Assembly: GCA_965369385.1 (NCBI GenBank)
Contig: CBDUQP010000175.1
Location: 1 to 5,732 of the forward strand
Direction of reading: 5' to 3'
Length of the DNA: 5,732 bases
DNA from: CBDUQP01 sp965369385
Lineage (GTDB): Bacteria; Planctomycetota; Phycisphaerae; SM23-33
In this document: positions 1-4,996 of the stretch, piece after piece
Layout: each line of letters opens with the position of its first letter
Position numbering within the stretch: position 1 is the first letter of the stretch
Made by a program: the position numbers and the translations under genes
The notes under the pieces: generated by a model
The model's database searches: none
Seen by the model: only the letters and a program-made list of their open reading frames with translations
Told to the model about the DNA's origin: nothing

Positions 1-144
1 CATCTTTGACTTGAGCTTGTCGCGAAACTCCGCGCTGCACGAAAACACAACGCCACCGACAACAAGCACGAATACCACCGACAGGCAAATTCGCCGCCGG
101 CCCACCATGCAATAATCGAACAGCGTCCTGAATCTCTTCTTCAT
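1..144 (-). CDS. N-terminal part of an unrecognised exported or lipoprotein-like protein (cut by window edge)
   Basis: Reading the minus strand from an ATG at 144-142 gives 48 open codons running off the left edge. The start is supported by a purine-rich GGGAGA-type Shine-Dalgarno sequence just upstream (complement of roughly 153-158) with suitable spacing. The N-terminus is strongly basic (MKKRFR, then GRRR at residues 15-18), followed by a hydrophobic run at about residues 19-35 ending in VVFSC with Cys36, then a charged stretch. This looks like a Sec signal peptide or membrane anchor; VFSC is an imperfect lipobox, so a lipoprotein cleaved before Cys36 is possible but not certain. An N-terminal single-pass membrane protein is the alternative. 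I recognise no family and assign no function. It is divergent from hemA across a 206-bp intergenic region. Confidence 0.6.
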   Translation of the reverse strand, partial: MKKRFRTLFDYCMVGRRRICLSVVFVLVVGGVVFSCSAEFRDKLKSKM

Positions 145-187
145 TTCGCCCGTCTCCCTGCATCGTTTATGGAAGTGATCTCAGACC

Positions 188-199
188 TGAGTATACTCA
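188..199. promoter_or_regulatory. 12-bp perfect palindrome, candidate operator
   Basis: TGAGTATACTCA at 188-199 is identical to its reverse complement. It abuts a second small inverted repeat, CTCAG-AC-CTGAG at 180-191. It lies between two divergent genes and overlaps the best minus-strand -10 candidate, so a dimeric repressor site controlling the minus-strand gene is a plausible reading. No regulator family is identifiable from the site alone. Confidence 0.35.
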
Positions 200-219
200 C
201 CGTGGTATGCCCCCTGCAA
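190..219 (-). promoter_or_regulatory. Candidate sigma70-like promoter for the minus-strand gene
   Basis: On the minus strand, TATACT (complement of 190-195) is a 5/6 match to the -10 consensus. TTGCAG (complement of 214-219) sits 18 bp upstream as a weak -35. Transcription would begin near 183 and leave a leader of about 40 nt before the ATG at 144. The -10 falls inside the 12-bp palindrome, which suggests promoter occlusion by a bound protein. This is based on motif matching only. Confidence 0.3.
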
Positions 220-290
220 TGCTGCTAAGATGTCATTGAAGAAGAGCTAAGATAATTGCCAGCGCCGGCCGCGGTTTGCGGGTAATGCGA

Positions 291-321
291 TTGGTGAAAG
301 AAGAAGACTGGCTTATATAAA
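291..321 (+). promoter_or_regulatory. Candidate promoter for hemA
   Basis: TTGGTG at 291-296 and TATATA at 314-319 are separated by 17 bp; the overlapping TATAAA at 316-321 is a better -10 but has 19-bp spacing. The -35 matches only in its TTG. The sequence around the -10 is distinctly AT-rich compared with the GC-rich stretch near 262-275. The implied leader is about 25 nt. Confidence 0.3.
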
Positions 322-350
322 TACGTTTAGAATAATCTCTTAGAAATACA

Positions 351-1652
351 ATGCGAATAATCTGCATCGGAACAAATCATCGAACCACGCCGCTGGCGAT
401 ACGCGAGAAGCTTTCTCTTGACAGCGATTCGGCCAAGCGTGCCCTGCGCGAACTCACCGACAAATGGCCCAATGCCGAATTCGCCATCCTGTCTACCTGC
501 AACCGAACCGAGATCTACGCAGCACGCGAAATTCACACCCACCCCCGAGAAGCCGACCTGCACGCGTGGCTGGCAACCACCGGTGGAGTCGCAGGGCAAC
601 AGCTTAACGAAATGCTCTACACACTTGCCGACTCCGAAGCCGTCAGACACCTGATCACGGTGGCCGCCGGGCTCGACAGCATGATACCTGGCGATAACCA
701 GATCGTCGCGCAGATCAAAAAAGCACACCAAGCCGCCATGAGCGCCAACTCATCGCAAACCACTCTCAACGAACTATTCCAAAGAGCACTCCACGCTGCC
801 AAGCAGGTTCGCACACATGCTCCCATCGCCACAAAACAATCCTCAGTGGCCGACGCCGCTGTGGATTATATCTCCCAACATATCCAAAACCATTGCTACC
901 CGTCCAACGCCTGCATACTTGCAGTCGGCGCCGGAGATATCATGGCCGTGGCATTGCAGAGACTTGCCGATTTGCGGCAGAATACCCGCAAAACCTGGCA
1001 AACTCACGGCAGGCTCATTATCGCAAACCGCACGCCCGAAGCAGCCAAATCGCTTGCGGATAAATTCAACGCCGAAACCGCATCACTGAATGAACTCCCC
1101 GAATGCATCGCACAGGCCGACATCATCCTGTGTGCTACAGCTTCACCCGAACCGGTCATCACCGATAGCATGTTCGCCGTAGGCCGACCAAAAACACAAC
1201 TGATCGTCGATATCGCAGTACCCCGTAATGTGTGCCCAAGTGTTGCTGCCATCGACGGCGTCACACTCAGAAACATAGATGATCTTCAGGGCGATAGCGG
1301 CCGGCCTCTGGATGCACACATGCGCGCCAAAGCCGAGACGATTATCGACCAGCATATCGTCGAATTCACCGAATGGCTCCGCGCAAGGCGTGCAGCCCCC
1401 ACGATAGACGCGCTCTATCGCCAGGTTCGCACAATCGCCGATCTCGAACTCGCCGACGCACAGCACAAGCTTGCAGGACACGATGACATCCAGCAGGACA
1501 TGGAAATACTCAATCGCTGCATGCGACGAACTATTAACCGTCTCATGCACCCACTGGCTGCCCATCTTAAGCAACGCGCACAGCAAGACGAATTCGACGC
1601 CTCCCTCGATCTGGACGATTTGCTCGGAATAAATACTCGCCAAAATAGCTGA
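351..1652 (+). CDS. hemA: Glutamyl-tRNA reductase
   Basis: Reduces the glutamyl group of Glu-tRNA(Glu) to glutamate-1-semialdehyde with NADPH, the first committed step of C5-pathway tetrapyrrole (heme, siroheme, corrin) synthesis in the cytoplasm. The 433 residues match the family's usual length. Visible landmarks are the opening GTNHRTTPLAIREKL (7-21), STCNRTE (48-54) with catalytic Cys50, AVRHL with His100, GLDSMIPGDNQIVAQIK (107-123), the Rossmann NADPH loop AVGAGD (191-196) with NRT at 226-228, IVDIAVPRNV (285-294), and the C-terminal helical dimerisation region with NRLMHPLAAHLK (396-407). Two usually strict motifs deviate: GEPQ is GDNQ, and GAGEM is GAGDI. The chosen ATG gives the full conserved N-terminus, but no convincing Shine-Dalgarno precedes it, so initiation may be weak or on a short leader. 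No other hem gene adjoins it, and a repeat-filled gap follows, so it is probably monocistronic. Confidence 0.95.
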   Translation: MRIICIGTNHRTTPLAIREKLSLDSDSAKRALRELTDKWPNAEFAILSTCNRTEIYAAREIHTHPREADLHAWLATTGGVAGQQLNEMLYTLADSEAVRHLITVAAGLDSMIPGDNQIVAQIKKAHQAAMSANSSQTTLNELFQRALHAAKQVRTHAPIATKQSSVADAAVDYISQHIQNHCYPSNACILAVGAGDIMAVALQRLADLRQNTRKTWQTHGRLIIANRTPEAAKSLADKFNAETASLNELPECIAQADIILCATASPEPVITDSMFAVGRPKTQLIVDIAVPRNVCPSVAAIDGVTLRNIDDLQGDSGRPLDAHMRAKAETIIDQHIVEFTEWLRARRAAPTIDALYRQVRTIADLELADAQHKLAGHDDIQQDMEILNRCMRRTINRLMHPLAAHLKQRAQQDEFDASLDLDDLLGINTRQNS

Positions 1653-1713
1653 TTCCACACAATCTCTTAGTGCCACTTATCTTACCTACACACTCACCCC
1701 TCCACATCCTCCC

Positions 1714-1866
1714 AACAATTAGGGACGGTGCCTTATTTAACAATTAGGGACGGTGCCACTACTGTCGACAACAATTAGGGACGGTGCCTTATTTAAATAG
1801 GAATGGGGCGAATTAAATAAGGCACCGTCCCTAATTACTGTCCCTAATTACTCCAGTCCCTAATTA
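1714..1866. repeat. Cluster of short interspersed repeats (GGGACGGTGCC type), direct and inverted
   Basis: Six related units lie between hemA and the downstream operon. Copies at 1714-1740 and 1770-1796 are identical over 27 bp. A middle copy at 1739-1757 shares the first 19 bp (AACAATTAGGGACGGTGCC). An inverted copy lies at 1813-1836, and two shortened inverted copies, GTCCCTAATT, are at 1840-1849 and 1856-1865. Start-to-start spacing of the direct copies is 25 and 31 bp, so they are nearly adjacent, with no conserved spacer. The block encodes no protein. Short palindromic elements of this sort are generally spread by REP-associated (Y1) tyrosine transposases acting in trans; that link is inference here, as no transposase lies in the window. 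Confidence 0.85.
1773..1836. repeat. Perfect 24-bp inverted repeat, long hairpin
   Basis: The arm at 1773-1796 is the exact reverse complement of 1813-1836, leaving a 16-nt loop at 1797-1812. The first direct copy (arm 1717-1740) can pair equally well with 1813-1836, giving an alternative, larger stem-loop. In RNA this would be a very stable structure between hemA and the operon. It could protect the hemA 3' end or impede read-through, but no U-tract follows it, so it is not a classical intrinsic terminator. Confidence 0.85.
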
Positions 1867-1894
1867 ATCAGATTCTGCCATTCGGGAACACTGC

Positions 1895-1921
1895 TTGACT
1901 GTTCGTCGTTTGATCTATAAA
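1895..1921 (+). promoter_or_regulatory. Probable sigma70-like promoter of the aldolase operon
   Basis: TTGACT at 1895-1900 matches the -35 consensus at 5/6 and TATAAA at 1916-1921 matches the -10 consensus at 5/6. The 15-bp spacer is shorter than ideal. It lies just after the repeat cluster and about 78 bp before the first operon gene, implying an untranslated leader of roughly 70 nt. No clear operator or riboswitch fold is visible in that leader. Confidence 0.5.
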
Positions 1922-1981
1922 CTCTGCTGTGATATTTCAATCTTTTAGCAGTTGGCCCCACGCCGAGCGTAATGAACCTAT

Positions 1982-1987
1982 AAGGAG
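1982..1987 (+). promoter_or_regulatory. Ribosome binding site of the alcohol dehydrogenase gene
   Basis: AAGGAG is a strong Shine-Dalgarno core with 11 nt to the ATG at 1999. The spacing is slightly long, but there is no competing in-frame start nearby, and it fixes the start chosen for the operon's first gene. Confidence 0.65.
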
Positions 1988-1998
1988 CACCGACAATC

Positions 1999-3126
1999 AT
2001 GGAATTTCATCTTCCCACCAAGATTATCCTGGGACCCGCAAGCCTCGAATCGACCGCCCAGGAGGTAGCCGCACTTGGCAGCAAAGCCATGATCGTGTGC
2101 GATCCGTTCTCGGTGGAGACAAAGCTCGCTGCGAGAATCGCCGCCTTGCTGGCAGCAGCTAACATAAGCTCGGTCATATACGATCAGGTAATCCCCAACC
2201 CCACCAGCACGCTGATAGACGCTGGCGCCGAGATCGCCCGCAGTAAGGGCTGCGACGTGATGATTGGCTTGGGAGGCGGTTCCAGCATGGACGCCGCAAA
2301 GGGCATCGCGGTGGCTGCCAGCCATGACGGGCCAATCTGGCCATACGCAATGGGCGAGAAGGAGATCACAGACGCTACTCTGCCGGTAGTCGCGATAACC
2401 ACTACATCCGGAACGGGCAGCCAGTGCACAATGTTCTCCGTTATCACCAATCCCGAGACCAACCAGAAACCCGGCATGGGCTCACCGTTCATCCTGCCGC
2501 GAGTGGCAATCGTGGATCCTGAACTGACACGCACGATGCCGCCCGTCCTTACGGCAATCACCGGCTTTGACGTGTTCACTCACGCGGTCGAGGCCTACAC
2601 CTCCAACGCATGCAGCCCATTGAGCGACATGTACGCCGAGAAGGCCATCACCCTGGTAGCCAAGAGCATGCTCACCTGCTATACGGACGGCGACAACATC
2701 GACGCGCGCAATGACATGTGCCTCGCTGACACTTGCAGCGGTGTGGCGATCAATCACGCCGTGGTTACACTCGGGCACGTTATCGCCCACGTTATCGGCG
2801 GTCACTATCACGACATTGCCCACGGCGACGCCCTGTTCAGCATCTACCCGCAGATCCTCCGGTACAACTCAGCCGCACTACCTGAGAAGCACAAGTGGAT
2901 CGCACAGCAGATCAAACCCGGATGCGATGATATCGAGTGCGCCCTCGACGATTTCTTGAGCAAGTTCGACTTCCCCAATCGTCTCAAGGCCAAGAACCCC
3001 GATAGCGCCATGATCCAGACCATCGCCGACGAAACGTTCACGTACATGGAAGCGATCACCGAGCTGAACTGCGTCGCGGCAGGTGTGGACGACGTCAAGG
3101 CCATCCTCACCAACTCACTGAAATAG
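1999..3126 (+). CDS. Iron-containing alcohol dehydrogenase
   Basis: A group III, metal-dependent alcohol dehydrogenase of the FucO/propanediol-dehydrogenase type: it interconverts a short aldehyde and its alcohol with NAD(P)H in the cytoplasm. At 375 residues it is full length for the family (about 380-390). The N-terminal nucleotide-binding domain carries GLGGGSSMDAAKG (90-102) and TTTSGTGSQ (134-142). The C-terminal helical domain carries GFDVFTHAVEAY (189-200). By comparison with E. coli FucO, the metal ligands are Asp191, His195, His260 and His275, with His264 matching the extra conserved catalytic-site His. The ligand loop 260-275 holds two more histidines (His270, His272) and seems one residue longer than in FucO. 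As first gene of an operon with two aldolases, it most likely handles an aldehyde released by them. Specificity (lactaldehyde, acetaldehyde, glycolaldehyde or other) cannot be told from sequence. Confidence 0.9.
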   Translation: MEFHLPTKIILGPASLESTAQEVAALGSKAMIVCDPFSVETKLAARIAALLAAANISSVIYDQVIPNPTSTLIDAGAEIARSKGCDVMIGLGGGSSMDAAKGIAVAASHDGPIWPYAMGEKEITDATLPVVAITTTSGTGSQCTMFSVITNPETNQKPGMGSPFILPRVAIVDPELTRTMPPVLTAITGFDVFTHAVEAYTSNACSPLSDMYAEKAITLVAKSMLTCYTDGDNIDARNDMCLADTCSGVAINHAVVTLGHVIAHVIGGHYHDIAHGDALFSIYPQILRYNSAALPEKHKWIAQQIKPGCDDIECALDDFLSKFDFPNRLKAKNPDSAMIQTIADETFTYMEAITELNCVAAGVDDVKAILTNSLK

Positions 3127-3144
3127 CTTATAGAAAAAGGGAAA

Positions 3145-4005
3145 ATGAATATGAGCTATACGAACATGAAAGACATGCTCCTTCGAGCCCGCGACGGTAG
3201 ATATGCCGTCGGAGCGTTCAATATTGTCGATGCGATGACTGCGGAAGCTGTGGTGCTGGCCGCCCAGGCCGCCAATTCGCCGGTGATAATCCAGACATCC
3301 ACCAAGACAGTCAAGCTCTATGGAGCCAAACCGCTGGCCGATACCGTCATTGACCTGGCCGGTCGCGTAGGCGTCCCGGTCGCCCTGCATCTGGACCACT
3401 GCAAGGATATCGAGCTGATCGTCGAGTGCATTGACGCAGGATGGTCGTCGGTGATGATCGATGCGTCCAGCCTTCCGTTTGCCGAGAATGTCAGCCTCAC
3501 CAAGCAGGTGGTCGACCTCGCCAAGCCCAGAGGAGTCACAGTGGAAGGCGAATTGGGCGCGATTGTGGGCGTGGAAGACGATATCTTCGTCACCGCCGAT
3601 GACGCCTGCCTTGCCGACTACGATCAGTCGATAGAATTCGTAGCAGCCACCGGCGTGGACGTGTTCGCCCCGGCCATCGGAACCGCGCACGGCGTGTACA
3701 AAGGCGAACCCAAAATCGCGTTTGACGTGCTGGGCAAAATTGCAGCCGCTGTACCTGCCACTGTCGCTATTCACGGCGGCACGGGGCTTGCGGACGAAGT
3801 ATTCGCACGCTGCATCGCCCTGGGCGGCGCAAAAGTGAATATCTCAACGCAGATAAAGCACGCCTTCCGCGATTCACTTGCAGAGTACTTCGCGGCTGAG
3901 CCGGACGACTACGAGCCGGTCCGCATCCTGTCGGCCGTCCGCGACTACACGCAGAAGACCGTCGCTGAATTCATCGAGAAGTTCGGTTCGGCAAACAAGG
4001 CGTAG
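3145..4005 (+). CDS. Class II (metal-dependent) fructose-bisphosphate/tagatose-bisphosphate-type aldolase
   Basis: A zinc-dependent TIM-barrel aldolase that reversibly splits a ketose phosphate, normally to dihydroxyacetone phosphate plus an aldehyde. Its 286 residues match the GatY/KbaY size class. Landmarks: AVGAFNI (21-27); LHLDHC (81-86), with catalytic Asp84 and zinc ligand His85; VEGELG (133-138); GTAHGVYKG (179-187) with His182 as second ligand; AIHGGTGL (208-215) with His210 as third ligand and the phosphate-binding GGTG; and KVNISTQIK (230-238) with Asn232 at the DHAP site. All catalytic positions appear intact. It starts 18 bp after the dehydrogenase. The ATG at 3145 is very close to its AAAAGGG Shine-Dalgarno; the ATG at 3151 (Met3) has about 9 nt spacing and is probably the true start. 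Fructose-, tagatose-, or another ketose-bisphosphate could be the substrate; the operon favours a specialised sugar over housekeeping glycolysis. Confidence 0.9.
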   Translation: MNMSYTNMKDMLLRARDGRYAVGAFNIVDAMTAEAVVLAAQAANSPVIIQTSTKTVKLYGAKPLADTVIDLAGRVGVPVALHLDHCKDIELIVECIDAGWSSVMIDASSLPFAENVSLTKQVVDLAKPRGVTVEGELGAIVGVEDDIFVTADDACLADYDQSIEFVAATGVDVFAPAIGTAHGVYKGEPKIAFDVLGKIAAAVPATVAIHGGTGLADEVFARCIALGGAKVNISTQIKHAFRDSLAEYFAAEPDDYEPVRILSAVRDYTQKTVAEFIEKFGSANKA

Positions 4006-4023
4006 AGCGAAGAGAACAGACAA

Positions 4024-4986
4024 ATGCCCAATTATCCATGTGACATGCACTGCCATACAACCCGCTCTGACGGCAACGATACGCCGCTGGAGCTGATCGC
4101 CCACGCTGTGGACGCAGACATGCAGGCAATCGCCATCACAGATCATGATATAGACCCGCCGCAGACCGTCACACTGCCCGATGACGCTGTATGTGATATT
4201 GTGCGTTACGCTGCAGAACAGGGCATTACGCTTGTTCTCGGGTATGAGTTCTCGTGCGATAAGTTTGTAGACGATGTCCACATATGCGGCTACGGTATGG
4301 ACTGGGCCCACCCGGATCTGCAGGCCGAGATAGACGCAGCCAAGCAGAGCAAGAGCAAAGGTTACCGGCAACTCTGCGAGCGTCTATGTGATGCGGAAAT
4401 GCCGGTGGACTGGGATGCCGACATACTGACCTATCGCGACTCCGGCGGTACGCAATGCACGCGCCAGGATGACGAAGTCCAACGCAAGCACGTATTCGAG
4501 GCGATGGCAGCTCTCGGCCACTGCGATTCATGGTCCGACGCCAAGATACTCGTCCGCGATAACCCCAGCCTGAACGTCCGCCGCAGGAAGATAGAAGCAG
4601 TAGACGCCGTCGAGCTTATTCATCGTTGCGGCGGCGTGGGCGTGCTGGCACACCCGTATCTGATAGACGAAACAGTTCTTTCAGCCCCCGCCGCTGGCGA
4701 CCCGATATCCAGAACCGACTACATCAACCGCCTGTTCGACGCCGGGCTCGACGGCATCGAGGCACGCTACACCTACAATAAGACCACGTACAAAGGCGAC
4801 ATGACGCCCGAGCAGATCGAGCAGGAAGTGCGAACACTGTTCGGCGCCAGCGCCCGGATAATCAGCGGCGGATCGGACTATCATGCCGACCATAAGAAGG
4901 CAAGCAAGAAGGTACGCGAGATGGGCGAACGCGGCCTGACTGAACACGAATTCCAAAACGCATTCGGCTCGCTCGTGAGCCAATAG
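4024..4986 (+). CDS. PHP-domain phosphoesterase (TrpH/YciV/RNase AM-like)
   Basis: A polymerase-and-histidinol-phosphatase-type metal-dependent phosphoesterase, expected in the cytoplasm. It has the family's ordered ligands: DMHCHTTRSDG (7-17) with His9, His11 and Asp16; AITDHD (37-42) with Asp40 and His41; GYEFS (73-77) with Glu75; VHICGYG (85-91) with His86; RKHVFEAM (154-161) with His156; VLAHPYL (207-213) with His210; and GGSDYHAD (282-289) with Asp285 and His287. The site looks complete, so activity is likely. At 320 residues it is somewhat longer than the roughly 280-residue relatives, mostly in the lid region about 92-190. Known relatives act on 3',5'-bisphosphonucleotides or 5' RNA ends, but the location between two aldolase genes raises the possibility of a sugar-phosphate phosphatase. 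It starts 18 bp after the aldolase with only a weak purine-rich RBS (AAGAG, 4010-4014). Confidence 0.85.
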   Translation: MPNYPCDMHCHTTRSDGNDTPLELIAHAVDADMQAIAITDHDIDPPQTVTLPDDAVCDIVRYAAEQGITLVLGYEFSCDKFVDDVHICGYGMDWAHPDLQAEIDAAKQSKSKGYRQLCERLCDAEMPVDWDADILTYRDSGGTQCTRQDDEVQRKHVFEAMAALGHCDSWSDAKILVRDNPSLNVRRRKIEAVDAVELIHRCGGVGVLAHPYLIDETVLSAPAAGDPISRTDYINRLFDAGLDGIEARYTYNKTTYKGDMTPEQIEQEVRTLFGASARIISGGSDYHADHKKASKKVREMGERGLTEHEFQNAFGSLVSQ

Positions 4987-4996
4987 GACAAGAACA

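Noticed and set aside
327..731. Long minus-strand open frames opposite hemA (327-731 and 1143-1676).
   Set aside because: They lie wholly or nearly wholly opposite the well-supported hemA gene, resemble no family, and lack convincing ribosome binding sites; they reflect the GC-rich codon pattern of the real gene.
334..1670. The 10-bp string AATCTCTTAG occurs just before the hemA start (334-343) and just after its stop (1661-1670), suggesting a direct repeat flanking an inserted gene.
   Set aside because: Several 10-bp matches are expected by chance in a window of this size, flanking bases do not match, and hemA shows no sign of mobility.
1773..1836. Hairpin read as the rho-independent terminator of hemA.
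   Set aside because: There is no T-tract after either strand's stem, the stem is AT-rich at both ends, and the structure is explained by an inverted pair of a dispersed repeat.
1714..1866. Possible CRISPR array in the repeat cluster.
   Set aside because: Units are nearly adjacent with no 30-40 bp spacers, are in both orientations and are unequal in length; no cas gene is nearby.
1929..2162. A 77-codon plus-strand frame overlapping the dehydrogenase start, considered as a leader peptide.
   Set aside because: It has no ribosome binding site, extends deep into the dehydrogenase gene in another frame, and has no peptide features of an attenuator.
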